Below, one piece after another: positions 26,301 to 36,002 of a DNA stretch of 64,000 nt. The notes beneath the pieces were generated by a model, which was not told where the DNA came from, ran no database searches, and saw only the letters and a list, made by a program, of their open reading frames with translations. Where the stretch lies: NCBI GenBank assembly GCA_903920455.1, contig CAIXLY010000007.1, forward strand, positions 1 through 64,000, given 5' to 3'. How positions within the stretch are numbered: the first letter of the stretch is position 1; each line of letters begins with the position of its first letter. The position numbers and the translations under genes are program-made. This DNA is from an uncultured bacterium (GTDB lineage Bacteria; Bacteroidota; Bacteroidia; Chitinophagales; Chitinophagaceae).

Positions 26301-27664
26301 ACCAATTTAGGCTGGAAAGATTGAATAGACAACCTGTGCAATGTTGGGGCACGGTTCAGCATGATTGGATGACCTTTCAAAATATTTTCAAGGATATCCC
26401 AAACGATGGCTTCTTTACGGTCAACCAATTTACGAGCCGACTTCACCGTTTTTACAATACCTCTTTCAATAAGCTTTCTGATAATAAATGGCTTAAACAA
26501 TTCAGCCGCCATATCTTTTGGAAGACCACACTCATGCAATTTCAATTCTGGACCTACTACAATTACAGAACGACCAGAATAGTCAACGCGCTTACCCAAA
26601 AGATTCTGACGGAAACGACCTTGCTTACCTTTAAGTACATCACTCAGAGATTTAAGTGCTCGTCCGCCTTCAGCTTTTACTGCATTTGACTTACGGCTGT
26701 TGTCAAACAGGGAGTCGATTGCTTCTTGCAACATCCTCTTTTCATTCCTAAGGATAACCTCAGGAGCTTTGATTTCCAACAAACGCTTAAGACGGTTGTT
26801 TCTTATGATTACGCGACGATACAAATCGTTCAAATCAGAAGAAGCAAATCTTCCGCCATCCAATGGAACTAGTGGGCGAAGCTCTGGTGGTATGACTGGT
26901 ATGTATTGCATAACCATCCATTCAGGACGGTTTACTATTCTTGAATTGGCATCACGGAAAGACTCAACTACACTAAGGCGTTTTAATGCATCAGCTTTAC
27001 GTTGTTGTGAAGTTTCAGTTTCAGCAGATCTGCGAAGGGAGAAACTAAGTGAATCAAGTTCGATTCTTAGCAGCAGATCATGTACTGCTTCTGCACCCAT
27101 CTTCGCGATGAATTTATTTGGATCTTCATCAGGCAGGTACTGGTTTTCTTTTGGAAGGGTATCCAACAAGTCGAGGTACTCCTCTTCTGCAAGAAGATCA
27201 CCTTGTTTTTTTCCTTTATCGCCCAAGATACCTGCTTGGATAACTACAAAACGTTCGTAGTAAATTATGCTCTCTAACTTCTTTGAGCTAATGCCCAATA
27301 AGTATCCGATTTTATTTGGCAAACTTTTGAAGTACCAAATGTGAACGACAGGAACTACCAACTTGATGTGGCCCATCCGCTCACGGCGAACTTTCTTTTC
27401 TGTTACTTCAACGCCACAACGGTCGCAAACAATACCCTTGTAACGAATTCTCTTGTACTTTCCGCAAGCGCACTCATAATCCTTTACAGGACCAAAAATC
27501 TTTTCACAGAACAAACCGTCACGCTCAGGTTTGTAGGTTCTGTAGTTTATGGTCTCTGGTTTCAGCACCTCTCCATAAGACCTATCTAGGATCGAATCTG
27601 GAGAAGCTAGGCTGATTGTAATCTTTGAAAAAGATTTCGGGCGATTGTCTTTTTTGATAGCCAT
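23375..27664 (-). CDS. rpoC: RNA polymerase subunit beta'
   Basis: The largest RNA polymerase subunit; carries the catalytic magnesium. 1,429 aa, full length. The N-terminal zinc site has C65, C67, C80 and C83. The catalytic loop NADFDGDQM is at 471-479 (D473, D475, D477). The second zinc site is [11 protein letters not shown] further on, followed by the trigger-loop region with [16 protein letters not shown]. Unusually, rpoB is not upstream: the neighbour is an unknown protein, and rpoC has its own promoter (27806-27835), a leader of about 135 bases and a terminator. In almost all bacteria rpoB and rpoC are one operon. No frameshift or split is seen. Confidence 0.99.
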   Translation of the reverse strand: MAIKKDNRPKSFSKITISLASPDSILDRSYGEVLKPETINYRTYKPERDGLFCEKIFGPVKDYECACGKYKRIRYKGIVCDRCGVEVTEKKVRRERMGHIKLVVPVVHIWYFKSLPNKIGYLLGISSKKLESIIYYERFVVIQAGILGDKGKKQGDLLAEEEYLDLLDTLPKENQYLPDEDPNKFIAKMGAEAVHDLLLRIELDSLSFSLRRSAETETSQQRKADALKRLSVVESFRDANSRIVNRPEWMVMQYIPVIPPELRPLVPLDGGRFASSDLNDLYRRVIIRNNRLKRLLEIKAPEVILRNEKRMLQEAIDSLFDNSRKSNAVKAEGGRALKSLSDVLKGKQGRFRQNLLGKRVDYSGRSVIVVGPELKLHECGLPKDMAAELFKPFIIRKLIERGIVKTVKSARKLVDRKEAIVWDILENILKGHPIMLNRAPTLHRLSIQSFQPKLVEGKAIQLHPLVCASFNADFDGDQMAVHVPLSHAAVLEAQLLMLASHNILNPQNGTPITLPSQDMVLGLYYISKGKRNNEEDVVKGEGMRFYNADEVIIAYNEGKVDLHAFIKVKANVRSDQGILEYKLIETTVGRVLFNQAVPHEVGFINALLTKKSLRDIIGEIIKITNVPTTAKFLDAIKEIGFRMAFRGGLSFNIQDLILPVKKEDMIDQASEEVKEVWSNYNMGLITNNERYNQIIDIWSRVDTKVTESLIRAMATDKQGFNSVYMMLDSGARGSKQQVKQLAGIRGLMAKPRKSGSSGSEIIENPILSNFKDGLSVLEYFISTHGARKGLADTALKTADAGYLTRRLVDVAQDVIIADEDCGTLRGIATSALKDNEDIVEPLYDRILGRTSLHDVYEPLTDTLIVSAGQHINEDKARKIEEAGIETIEIRSVLTCESKRGVCVNCYGLNLATGNIAQKGDAVGIIAAQSIGEPGTQLTLRTFHVGGVAGSASVESHLMAKFEGVVQFDGLRTVKAKNNEGKDVQIVIGRTAEMRIMDLKNDRVLITNNVPYGSVLAVSEGKKVAKGDVICSWDPFNNVVVAEIAGQIEFENVIDGVTYREEADEQTGHREKVVIESKDKTKIPSLKILGKDEKSYNLPVGSHIVIEEGDDVRAGQVLVKIPRVLGKLRDITGGLPRVTELFEARNPGNPAVVSEIDGVVTFGQIKRGNREITVEAKDGIQKKYLVTLTRQILVQDGDFVKAGTPLSDGQVAPADILAIKGPFAVQEYVVNEIQEVYRLQGVKINDKHIEVIVRQMMRKVEIIDPGNTRFLEGDLEDRLDFNIENDWIYDKKVVEDAGDSEVLKAGQIASLREIREENSILRRADKKVIEFRDANAATSTPVLLGITKASLGTQSWISAASFQETTKVLSSAAIQGKTDDMLGLKENVITGHHIPAGTGLRDYENVLVGSKEEYELLQTTREVMSFDEEE

Positions 27665-27805
27665 AATGAGTTATCTGTTTTACAATGTTCACATTAGCAT
27701 ATACATAACCTACCGGCAATAATTTACCGATCAACCATTATTGATATTCAATAATCTAGAGAAAAACAAGAATGGAGGTATATGGACATGCAAATTTAAG
27801 GACTG

Positions 27806-27835
27806 CAAAGGTAGTCGAAAAAGCCAAAAAAACAA
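27806..27835 (-). promoter_or_regulatory. Promoter of rpoC
   Basis: On the minus strand TTG (27835-27833), 19 bases, then TACCTTTG (27813-27806): full match to the Bacteroidota -33/-7 consensus. It leaves a leader of about 135 bases before the rpoC ATG. Confidence 0.75.
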
Positions 27836-27856
27836 TATTTTTCTTTTAAAAAGAGC

Positions 27857-29422
27857 TCAATTATAAGCAGTTGCATCATGCTTGGCCCTTGCCTTAAAAT
27901 GCTCAGCAATGACTTCCTGGACGGGCACATTTCGGATTTTGCTCTCAAGCCATGAAAGAATATCCAGGTACATGAAGGACCGGCTTTCCATAGGATTGGC
28001 CTCAATTTTTTTGAGTTTGGCATACAATTGCTCAAAAGCAGCCTTCAATTCTTTCCTACCCATTGAAAATGAACCTCTTAAGAAAGCAAAGATTTCATTT
28101 TCCACAACACTAAGGTTTTGCATCTTGGACATAAAGCGGTAAACCGACCTTACCTGACTTTCGAGAATTGTATCGTTCCCGTTCTCAAAATGGGCAATTA
28201 GATGCAGTAAACGGGCATAACATTGAAGATCAGATCTGAGATCGGCCTTCCAATGAATAATCCGGTTGAGGTAATTTATTGCATTGTCATAATCTCCCAC
28301 TCCAAAATAAAGGCAGGCAATTTTATAATAAAATACGAGGGTCCTATGGCGATCAAGCTGTAGCTCGAATTCCTTCAATTTTTGCTCGATTTCAGGAACC
28401 AGCACCAAACCCCCGGAAAAAGTTCCATCTAAAAAATGTTTATTCAATTTGGCAAGATAGAGATAGACAAAACCTTGAACATGATTATTCATTGTAGCCG
28501 TGCCCTCTTTAGATTCATAAAATTCTTCAAACCGCTTCAACTCAAGGTCAAATTTTTTATCATTGCGCAACATGAAATGTGCAATAAGCAGGTTGTGCAT
28601 CCCTTTGATAAAATGTTGAGGCTCTGCTTTAATCATCTGTGGCTCTTTATCAAAAAGATCAACCCAGCGTTGACAGTTTTTATAATACCCAAGAAAATCT
28701 TGTAGAATAAAGCCATACCAGGCATGGCTTTGAAATAGATATAGCTTTTCATAAAATCCTTGATAAGACGCTGCATTAGCAGGCATTTCCTTTTGAAAAA
28801 ATTCCTTTACTGCAACAACATCATGCTCATCCCTGACATGCCCCATCTTAATATACCATCCATACAATTGTAAGGCAAGGTTACTCAGTTTGCCAACCAT
28901 GGCGAGTCTATCATTCAATTCGTTGACCTCTTGCGCAAGCTCTTCTGCCCGATGATCAAAACTTCTGGTAATGTGAAGTGTCTCAATTTTTTTTTCAAAA
29001 AAAAGCGCCTGCACCCAAAAAGTTATTTGGTTGTAGGATCTTGCTAATTCCTTTATCTTTTGTAGCAGCTTTAAACTCTGGTGATAAAGTCCTTTGTTAT
29101 ATAAAATCCTTGCATAATCTAGCTGTTCATGCAACTGCATGTCTATACTTTGTTCATTTCTAATTAAGCGAAGACTTGAAAGGATTTGACGATAGAGATG
29201 TGCTTTTAAATTAGAGAGCTGTTGCTTTTGTATAGATGGATTTTTCCGTAAAATGGAATCCTCATCGTAGGTGTCTGACTTATCGATTGCATCGAAGAGG
29301 GTAATGATTTTTAGATCATCTGATGGGGCATTTCTTCCCACATAGAGCTTAAAATTTCTCTTTTCGCCCTTTTCAAGGGTTTTTATGAGTTGAAATAGTT
29401 CGTCAGCAGACCGGTTGGGCAT
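27857..29422 (-). CDS. Hypothetical protein, all-helical (TPR-like) of unknown function
   Basis: A 521 aa protein I do not recognise as a named family. No signal peptide or membrane helix, so it is likely cytoplasmic. It is almost wholly alpha-helical with repeated aromatic/leucine spacing (for example LYNKGLYHQSLKLLQKIKEL near 110-130 and GDYDNAINYLNRIIHW near 378-393) like degenerate tetratricopeptide repeats, suggesting protein binding. The N-terminus (ELFQLIKTLEKGEKRNFKLY) looks like a conserved domain of its own. It lies directly upstream of rpoC on the same strand, about 190 bp away, and is divergent from the leucine/isoleucine operon. The function cannot be inferred. Confidence 0.75.
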   Translation of the reverse strand: MPNRSADELFQLIKTLEKGEKRNFKLYVGRNAPSDDLKIITLFDAIDKSDTYDEDSILRKNPSIQKQQLSNLKAHLYRQILSSLRLIRNEQSIDMQLHEQLDYARILYNKGLYHQSLKLLQKIKELARSYNQITFWVQALFFEKKIETLHITRSFDHRAEELAQEVNELNDRLAMVGKLSNLALQLYGWYIKMGHVRDEHDVVAVKEFFQKEMPANAASYQGFYEKLYLFQSHAWYGFILQDFLGYYKNCQRWVDLFDKEPQMIKAEPQHFIKGMHNLLIAHFMLRNDKKFDLELKRFEEFYESKEGTATMNNHVQGFVYLYLAKLNKHFLDGTFSGGLVLVPEIEQKLKEFELQLDRHRTLVFYYKIACLYFGVGDYDNAINYLNRIIHWKADLRSDLQCYARLLHLIAHFENGNDTILESQVRSVYRFMSKMQNLSVVENEIFAFLRGSFSMGRKELKAAFEQLYAKLKKIEANPMESRSFMYLDILSWLESKIRNVPVQEVIAEHFKARAKHDATAYN

Positions 29423-29594
29423 CGTATTAATCTTTCATTGCAACCCATACCCAATATGGCTTTTACCACTAAACGGATAGGTTACAAAGCGTAAATTACA
29501 ATGCATTTTGGGGAAAACATTAAAAATGAATGGGTTAAATTAGCGTGTTCAAGGAATTTACCCTGAAATGTGCGGTAAGACAAACCTCTAAATT

Positions 29595-30758
29595 ATGTCG
29601 GATCAGAAAATATTTATCTTTGATACCACCCTTCGTGATGGAGAACAGGTGCCGGGCTGCAAGCTAAATACCAAGGAAAAAATCGAAGTCGCGCTTGCGC
29701 TCGAGGCCCTTGGTGTTGATATTATTGAGGCTGGCTTTCCGATTTCTAGTCCCGGTGATTTCGAATCAGTTTCAGAAATCTCTAAGGTGATAAAAAATGC
29801 AACGGTGTGCGGTCTAAGCCGTGCGGTACAAAAAGACATCGAAGTTGCGGGAGAAGCACTTCGTCATGCAAAAAGAGGAAGAATACATACTGGCATAGGC
29901 ACTTCTGATTCACACATCAGAAGCAAGTTCAATAGCAATAGGGAAGAAATTCTAGTGCGTGCCGTTCAAGCAGTCAAGTGGGCTAGAAATTTCACTGATG
30001 ATGTTGAATTTTATGCAGAGGATGCAGGCAGAACAGAGAATGAATACTTGGCAAGGGTTGTTGAAGCAGTCATTGGTGCGGGAGCAACTACAGTAAATAT
30101 TCCAGACACCACGGGCTATTGTCTTCCTACCCAATATGGTGAGAAGATCGCTTTTCTTAGAAACAATGTTCAAAATATTGATAAAGCAATCTTGTCTTGC
30201 CACTGCCATAATGATCTTGGATTGGCGACCGCAAACTCTATTGCAGGGGCCATCAATGGCGCAAGACAAATTGAGTGTACCATCAATGGATTAGGTGAAA
30301 GAGCAGGAAATACTGCATTGGAAGAAGTGGTGATGGTATTCAAGCAGCATAGCCATCTCGGACTCTATACCAGCATAGATGCAACACAACTCAATCCGAT
30401 CAGTAGACTTGTCTCAGACATCATGAGGATGCCTGTTCAACCCAATAAGGCTATTGTTGGAGCAAATGCTTTCTCACATTCTTCAGGCATTCACCAAGAT
30501 GGATTTTTAAAAGACTCTCAAACCTATGAGATCATGCGTCCTGAAGAGGTGGGTGCAGAAACATCAAAAATTGTGCTGACTGCAAGAAGCGGACGATCTG
30601 CGCTGGCATATAGATTTAAAAATCTTGGTTATGAGTTCAACCGCAATGACATTGACTTTTTATACGAGCAATTTCTACAATTGGCAGACTCGCTAAAAGA
30701 AGTGCATGACTCAGACCTAAAAGAAATGGCAGAGCGCTATTTACTTGTAAGAGCGTAA
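29595..30758 (+). CDS. leuA: 2-isopropylmalate synthase, short form
   Basis: First step of leucine synthesis: condenses acetyl-CoA with 2-oxoisovalerate. The TIM-barrel motifs are [12 protein letters not shown] (10-21), metal-binding SCHCHNDLG (about 197-205) and [14 protein letters not shown], plus [10 protein letters not shown]. At 387 aa it ends about 120 residues before the roughly 520 aa E. coli enzyme and lacks the C-terminal allosteric domain that senses leucine. Homologues of this kind can also be homocitrate- or citramalate-type enzymes, but the ilv genes behind it support leucine synthesis. First gene of the leuA-ilvD-ilvB-ilvN-ilvC cluster; leuB, leuC and leuD are not in the window. 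Confidence 0.88.
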   Translation: MSDQKIFIFDTTLRDGEQVPGCKLNTKEKIEVALALEALGVDIIEAGFPISSPGDFESVSEISKVIKNATVCGLSRAVQKDIEVAGEALRHAKRGRIHTGIGTSDSHIRSKFNSNREEILVRAVQAVKWARNFTDDVEFYAEDAGRTENEYLARVVEAVIGAGATTVNIPDTTGYCLPTQYGEKIAFLRNNVQNIDKAILSCHCHNDLGLATANSIAGAINGARQIECTINGLGERAGNTALEEVVMVFKQHSHLGLYTSIDATQLNPISRLVSDIMRMPVQPNKAIVGANAFSHSSGIHQDGFLKDSQTYEIMRPEEVGAETSKIVLTARSGRSALAYRFKNLGYEFNRNDIDFLYEQFLQLADSLKEVHDSDLKEMAERYLLVRA

Positions 30759-30800
30759 AAACAAAAACAACCCCTTAATCATTCCTACACAAATAAGCAC

Positions 30801-32480
30801 ATGAACGAATTAAATAAATACAGCAAGACCATCACCCAAGATACCACACAACCCGCTGCACAAGCCATGTTGTATGGCATTGGCCTTACCGATGAAGATC
30901 TCGCAAAAGGTCAGGTTGGCGTCGCGAGTATGGGATGGGATGGAAACACTTGCAACATGCACCTGAACGACCTTGCAGCAATCGTAAAGAAAAGTGTTTG
31001 GGAAAACGATTTGGTTGGATTGATTTTCAACACCATTGGTGTGAGTGATGGAATTTCCAACGGTACAGATGGAATGCGTTACTCACTAGTGAGTAGAGAT
31101 ATCATTGCAGATTCAATTGAAGCAGTTTGTGGGGCACAATATTATGATGGGCTGATTGCGGTTCCAGGATGCGATAAAAATATGCCTGGTTCCATTATGG
31201 CTATGGGCAGACTGAACAGGCCATCAATCATGGTGTATGGTGGTACAATTGCACCAGGACATTACAAAGGAGAAGACCTTAACATCGTTTCTGCATTTGA
31301 AGCACTTGGAAAAAAGATTGCGGGCCAATTGGACGAAGCAGATTTTAAAGGCATCGTTATGAATTCTTGTCCGGGTGCAGGTGCATGCGGCGGTATGTAT
31401 ACGGCAAACACCATGTCATCTGCCATTGAAGCACTAGGAATGAGCCTCCCCTATTCCTCTTCAAATCCTGCATTGAGTGACGAAAAGAAAAAAGAATGTG
31501 TTGAAGCCGGAAAAGCAATAAGGTTATTGCTCGAAAAAGATATCAAGCCTTCAGACATCATGACCAAGCAAGCATTTGAAAATGCTATTACAATAATTAT
31601 TGCTCTTGGAGGATCAACAAATGCCGTTCTCCACATGATCGCAATGGCACACAGTATTGGCCTATCACTTACCCAAGATGATATTCAAGCAATCAGCAAC
31701 AAAGTGCCTGTGATTGCAGATTTCAAGCCAAGCGGGAAATACCTAATGGAAGATCTTCACAACATTGGTGGCGTTCCCATGGTTATGAAATATCTACTCA
31801 GTAAAGGAATGATCCATGGAGATTGCATGACCGTTACTGGCAAAACCATTGCAGAAAACTTACAAACAGTTCCAGACATTGAATTCGAAAATCAAAAAAT
31901 AATCTTCCCAATTGAACAACCGATAAAATCAAGCGGCCACCTGCAGATCCTTTATGGGAATATTGCCGATGGAGGAAGTGTAGCAAAAATAAGTGGTAAA
32001 GAAGGAGAACGTTTTGTTGGCCCAGCACGCGTATTCAACGGAGAAAAAGAACTCATCGAGGGAATACGAAGTGGCAGGGTTGAAAAAGGAGACGTTGTTG
32101 TGATTCGCTATGTGGGTCCTAAAGGAGCTCCGGGAATGCCAGAAATGCTTAAGCCAACATCAGCAATCATTGGAGCTGGACTGGGCAAAGACGTTGCCTT
32201 GATTACTGATGGTAGATTCAGTGGAGGAACCCACGGTTTTGTAGTTGGGCACATCACACCAGAAGCATTCGACGGAGGCACTATTGCATTAATTGAGGAT
32301 GGAGATAGCATAGAAATAGATGCAGTAAATAATTCAATCAATGTGATGATTGATGAGCATACATTGAATCAAAGAAAAAGCAAATGGAAACAACCTCCAC
32401 TCGGAGCAACAAAAGGTATACTTTACAAGTACGCCAAACATGTTACTACCGCCGCAGAGGGTTGCATCACCGATAAATAA
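30801..32480 (+). CDS. ilvD: Dihydroxy-acid dehydratase
   Basis: Dehydrates dihydroxy-isovalerate and dihydroxy-methylvalerate to the keto acids in valine and isoleucine synthesis, with an iron-sulfur cluster. The 559 aa hold the family signatures [12 protein letters not shown] (about 124-135) and [20 protein letters not shown] (about 191-210), whose cysteines bind the cluster, and the C-terminal [17 protein letters not shown]. It is 42 bp after leuA and 6 bp before ilvB, the centre of the operon. Confidence 0.97.
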   Translation: MNELNKYSKTITQDTTQPAAQAMLYGIGLTDEDLAKGQVGVASMGWDGNTCNMHLNDLAAIVKKSVWENDLVGLIFNTIGVSDGISNGTDGMRYSLVSRDIIADSIEAVCGAQYYDGLIAVPGCDKNMPGSIMAMGRLNRPSIMVYGGTIAPGHYKGEDLNIVSAFEALGKKIAGQLDEADFKGIVMNSCPGAGACGGMYTANTMSSAIEALGMSLPYSSSNPALSDEKKKECVEAGKAIRLLLEKDIKPSDIMTKQAFENAITIIIALGGSTNAVLHMIAMAHSIGLSLTQDDIQAISNKVPVIADFKPSGKYLMEDLHNIGGVPMVMKYLLSKGMIHGDCMTVTGKTIAENLQTVPDIEFENQKIIFPIEQPIKSSGHLQILYGNIADGGSVAKISGKEGERFVGPARVFNGEKELIEGIRSGRVEKGDVVVIRYVGPKGAPGMPEMLKPTSAIIGAGLGKDVALITDGRFSGGTHGFVVGHITPEAFDGGTIALIEDGDSIEIDAVNNSINVMIDEHTLNQRKSKWKQPPLGATKGILYKYAKHVTTAAEGCITDK

Positions 32481-32486
32481 ACAACT

Positions 32487-34223
32487 ATGCAAACGGACAC
32501 CTTGGCAACGACCAGCAACAACACGGAAGAACAGATAGAAATTTCAGGAAGTATCGCTGTACTTAAAGCACTTACCGCAGAAGGTGTGGAAACCGTGTTT
32601 GGATATCCTGGTGGAGCTATCATGCCTATTTACGATGCCTTATATGATTTTCGCGAGAACTTGGAGCACATCCTGGTGAGGCATGAACAGGGCGGTATCC
32701 ATGCTGGTCAAGGTTATGCAAGAGCATCAGGCAAAACGGGTGTTGTGTTTGCAACAAGCGGGCCAGGAGCTACAAATTTGGTAACCGGACTTGCTGATGC
32801 AATGATTGATTCAACCCCACTGGTTTGTATAACTGGACAAGTTTTCGCTCATCTCCTCGGAACAGATGCCTTTCAGGAAACAGATGTAATCAATATTACA
32901 ACTCCAATCACCAAGTGGAACTACCAGATTACTGACGCAAATGAAATCCCAACTATTCTTGCTAAAGCTTTTTATATCGCCAAGAGTGGAAGGCCTGGCC
33001 CAGTGCTAATCGACATTACCAAAAATGCACAACTCCAAAAGTTTAGCTATACGGGATATACCAAGTGCAATCACATTAGAAGCTACAGGCCCAAGCCCAT
33101 TGTTAGAAAAGAATATGTAGCTGCTGCTGCCGAGCTAATCAATCAGGCAAAGCGCCCATTGGTTATTTTTGGACAGGGTGTGATTCTAGGAAAAGCTGAA
33201 ACCGAATTTAAAAATTTCATTGAAAAAGCAAACCTTCCATCGGCATGGACAATCCTGGGATTAAGTGCACTAGAAACTGCGCACCCTCTAAATGTTGGCA
33301 TGTTGGGTATGCATGGAAATTATGGTCCGAATGTTTTAACAAATGAGTGTGATGTATTGATTGCCGTGGGCATGCGTTTTGATGACCGTGTAACTGGAAG
33401 ACTTGACAGATATGCAAAGCAAGCAAAGGTCATTCACCTGGATATCGATCCTTCAGAGATCGATAAAAATGTGAAGGCAGATGTTCCTGTCTGGGGAGAC
33501 TGCAAGGAAACACTTCCCATGATTACGGAATTGTTACAAAAGATAGATCATTCAGCATGGATTCAGAAATTCACAGATTGCATGAGCAAAGAAGTTGAAG
33601 AAGTGATTGATAATGAGCTCAATCCAACTTCTGAGAATATGACCATGGGCGAGGTAATCAATCAGCTCAATATACTTACCAAAGGCAATGCCATTATCGT
33701 GACTGATGTTGGGCAGCACCAGATGGTAGCCTGTAGATATGCAAAATTCAATGAGAGCAAAAGCAATATCACATCAGGAGGTTTAGGCACTATGGGCTTT
33801 GCTTTACCCGCAGCCATTGGTGCAAAATATGGCGCAAAAGAAAGAACCGTTGTAGCTATTATTGGCGACGGCGGAGTGCAAATGACCATTCAGGAACTTG
33901 GCACCATCATGCAAAACAACATCAATGTCAAAATTCTGATTTTAAACAATCGTTTTCTTGGCATGGTGAGACAGTGGCAGGATTTGTTTCATGAAAAACG
34001 ATATTCATTTGTGGATATTGAAAGTCCAGATTATGTAGTGGTGGCAAAGGGATACCGCATTGAAGGAAGTTCCATATCAAAGCGCGAAGACCTCATCAAA
34101 TCCCTTGAGACCATGCTCAATTATCCTGGGGCATATCTGCTTGAAGTATTTGTAGGAAAAGAAAATAATGTATTTCCGATGGTACCACAGGGTTGTGGTG
34201 TTGGAGAAATCAGACTTAAATAA
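32487..34223 (+). CDS. ilvB: Acetolactate synthase, large (catalytic) subunit
   Basis: A thiamine-pyrophosphate enzyme that starts valine and isoleucine synthesis from pyruvate. The 578 aa are full length: TPP-activating Glu in RHEQGGIHAGQGYARAS (about 64-80), the FATSGPGATNLVTG segment, and the C-terminal TPP/Mg motif from GDGGVQMT to LNNRFLGMVRQW (about 459-494). It begins six bases after ilvD and is followed six bases later by the small subunit, so the genes are tightly coupled. Confidence 0.97.
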   Translation: MQTDTLATTSNNTEEQIEISGSIAVLKALTAEGVETVFGYPGGAIMPIYDALYDFRENLEHILVRHEQGGIHAGQGYARASGKTGVVFATSGPGATNLVTGLADAMIDSTPLVCITGQVFAHLLGTDAFQETDVINITTPITKWNYQITDANEIPTILAKAFYIAKSGRPGPVLIDITKNAQLQKFSYTGYTKCNHIRSYRPKPIVRKEYVAAAAELINQAKRPLVIFGQGVILGKAETEFKNFIEKANLPSAWTILGLSALETAHPLNVGMLGMHGNYGPNVLTNECDVLIAVGMRFDDRVTGRLDRYAKQAKVIHLDIDPSEIDKNVKADVPVWGDCKETLPMITELLQKIDHSAWIQKFTDCMSKEVEEVIDNELNPTSENMTMGEVINQLNILTKGNAIIVTDVGQHQMVACRYAKFNESKSNITSGGLGTMGFALPAAIGAKYGAKERTVVAIIGDGGVQMTIQELGTIMQNNINVKILILNNRFLGMVRQWQDLFHEKRYSFVDIESPDYVVVAKGYRIEGSSISKREDLIKSLETMLNYPGAYLLEVFVGKENNVFPMVPQGCGVGEIRLK

Positions 34224-34229
34224 TCAACG

Positions 34230-34781
34230 ATGAAGCAGGAATATACCATCTCAATCTATACAGAAAATCAAGTTGGTCTTCTCAGCAGGATTGCTGTAAT
34301 GTTTTCGAGAAGAAAAATTAATGTTGAAAGTCTGAACACCTCCCCCTCTGAAGTGGAAGGCATTCATCGCTTCACCATAGTAATCAACCAAGAGGAAGAC
34401 GTTGTAAGAAAGATTGTACGTCAAATTGAAAAGCAGGTAGATGTTTTAAAAGCATATTTCAACACCAACGAAGAAATTATATGGCAAGAACTTGCCTTAT
34501 ACAAAGTACCCACAGATACAATTGCCGAAAAAGCAAAAGTTGAAAGGCTACTCAGGGCCTACGGAGCACGTGCAGTGGTGATTAGAAAAGACTATACTAT
34601 TTTTGAAACAACCGGACAAAGAGAAGAAATAGATACACTTATTCAAGTACTTCAACCATTCGGACTCATTGAATTTGTGAGAAGTGCAAGAGTAGCCATT
34701 ATTAAAAGCAGCAAGGGGTTTCACGAAAAATTGAAAGATTTCGAACAAGCAGAAACTAGTCTTTCAGAAAACAATGATTAA
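34230..34781 (+). CDS. ilvN: Acetolactate synthase, small (regulatory) subunit
   Basis: Regulatory partner of IlvB that confers valine feedback. The 183 aa have an N-terminal ACT domain (about 4-80; YTENQVGLLSRIAVMFSRR) and a C-terminal domain (about 85-165) like other IlvN/IlvH proteins. It is six bases behind ilvB. The last 20 residues are acidic and poorly conserved. The gene could equally be named ilvH. Confidence 0.95.
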   Translation: MKQEYTISIYTENQVGLLSRIAVMFSRRKINVESLNTSPSEVEGIHRFTIVINQEEDVVRKIVRQIEKQVDVLKAYFNTNEEIIWQELALYKVPTDTIAEKAKVERLLRAYGARAVVIRKDYTIFETTGQREEIDTLIQVLQPFGLIEFVRSARVAIIKSSKGFHEKLKDFEQAETSLSENND

Positions 34782-34838
34782 TATTTAAAATAAACATTCA
34801 ACTTTTTTATACATTTAAAACAACAAAACAACAGTATT

Positions 34839-35891
34839 ATGGCAAAACTAAATTTCGGGGGTAGCGTAGAAAATGTAGTAACGCGTGAAGAATTTCCGCT
34901 TTCAAAAGCTCAACAAGTATTAGAAACTGAAGTTGTAGCGGTAATTGGCTACGGTGTACAAGGCCCAGGACAGGCATTGAATCAACGTGATAATGGAGTC
35001 AATGTGATTGTTGGACAAAGAAAGAATTCAAAGTCATGGGATAAAGCAGTTGCAGATGGTTTCGTTCCAGGTGAAACACTTTTCGAAATCGAAGAAGCAC
35101 TAGAAAAAGGTACTATCATTTGCTATTTGCTTAGCGACGCTGCACAGATTGCAATGTGGCCAACAGTAAAAAAGCATCTTACTCCTGGTAAAGCTTTATA
35201 TTTCTCTCACGGGTTTGGAATTACCTATAGCGACCAAACAGGTATTATTCCTCCAGCAGGCATCGACGTTTTTCTTGTTGCCCCTAAAGGATCAGGTACT
35301 TCATTGAGAAGAATGTTCCTCCAAGGAAGAGGACTGAATTCTAGCTTTGCAATCTTCCAAGATGCTACTGGAAAAGCTTACGATCGCGTTGTTGCATTGG
35401 GTATTGCCATAGGCAGTGGCTACCTTTTTGAAACAGATTTCAAAAAAGAAGTATTTAGTGACCTTACCGGTGAAAGAGGAACTTTGATGGGTGCAATCCA
35501 AGGTATTTTTGCAGCCCAATACCAAGTGCTTCGCGAAAGAGGACATACCCCTTCAGAGGCCTTCAATGAAACAGTAGAAGAACTAACCCAATCACTTATG
35601 CCATTAGTGGCTGAGAATGGTATGGATTGGATGTATGCCAACTGTTCAACCACTGCTCAAAGGGGTGCCCTTGACTGGTGGAAGAAGTTCAGGGATGCTA
35701 CCCTTCCTGTGTTCAACGACCTGTATACCAGTGTTGCGACAGGCAAAGAAAGCCAACGCAGCATAGACAGCAACTCTCAACCAGATTACCGTGCAAAACT
35801 TGAGGTTGAACTTGAAGAACTAAGGGATAGTGAAATGTGGCAAGCGGGTAAAACGGTGAGAAGCCTTAGACCAGAAAATCAAGCCAAATAA
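34839..35891 (+). CDS. ilvC: Ketol-acid reductoisomerase
   Basis: Isomerises and reduces acetolactate and acetohydroxybutyrate with NADPH and magnesium. The 350 aa start with the Rossmann motif VIGYGVQGPGQALN (about 36-49), an atypical form (usually GYGSQG) seen in Bacteroidota. SHGFGITYSD and VAPKGSGTSLRR follow, and metal-binding Glu residues lie in the C-terminal helical domain (DLTGERGTLMGA). Last gene of the cluster, 57 bp after ilvN, ended by a strong terminator. Confidence 0.96.
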   Translation: MAKLNFGGSVENVVTREEFPLSKAQQVLETEVVAVIGYGVQGPGQALNQRDNGVNVIVGQRKNSKSWDKAVADGFVPGETLFEIEEALEKGTIICYLLSDAAQIAMWPTVKKHLTPGKALYFSHGFGITYSDQTGIIPPAGIDVFLVAPKGSGTSLRRMFLQGRGLNSSFAIFQDATGKAYDRVVALGIAIGSGYLFETDFKKEVFSDLTGERGTLMGAIQGIFAAQYQVLRERGHTPSEAFNETVEELTQSLMPLVAENGMDWMYANCSTTAQRGALDWWKKFRDATLPVFNDLYTSVATGKESQRSIDSNSQPDYRAKLEVELEELRDSEMWQAGKTVRSLRPENQAK

Positions 35892-35910
35892 TCCTTGATT
35901 ATAGTTTGTC

Positions 35911-35947
35911 TAAAAGGGGGTGCTATCGAGCACCCCCTTTTGTTTTT
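35911..35947 (+). terminator. Terminator of the leuA-ilvC operon
   Basis: AAAAGGGGGTGCT pairs with AGCACCCCCTTTT around a four-base loop (ATCG), followed by GTTTTT. Confidence 0.92.
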
Positions 35948-35977
35948 ATTGCAGGCCGGGTTTTGAGTTTGCTGCGT

Positions 35978-35985
35978 TATATTTG
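35978..35985 (+). promoter_or_regulatory. -7 promoter box of sucC (TATATTTG)
   Basis: Matches TAnnTTTG, 17 bases before the sucC ATG, giving a leader of about a dozen bases. It sits right after the ilvC terminator. Confidence 0.55.
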
Positions 35986-36002
35986 CACAAATATTTAAAC
36001 AG

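Noticed and set aside
26162-26689. Long plus-strand open frames inside rpoC (26162-26689 and 26700-27260)
   Set aside because: They are antisense shadows of a highly conserved gene; composition is odd and no promoter or start context is present.
29423-29594. Possible leucine attenuator ahead of leuA
   Set aside because: No leader peptide rich in Leu, Ile or Val codons and no paired terminator/antiterminator stems were visible.
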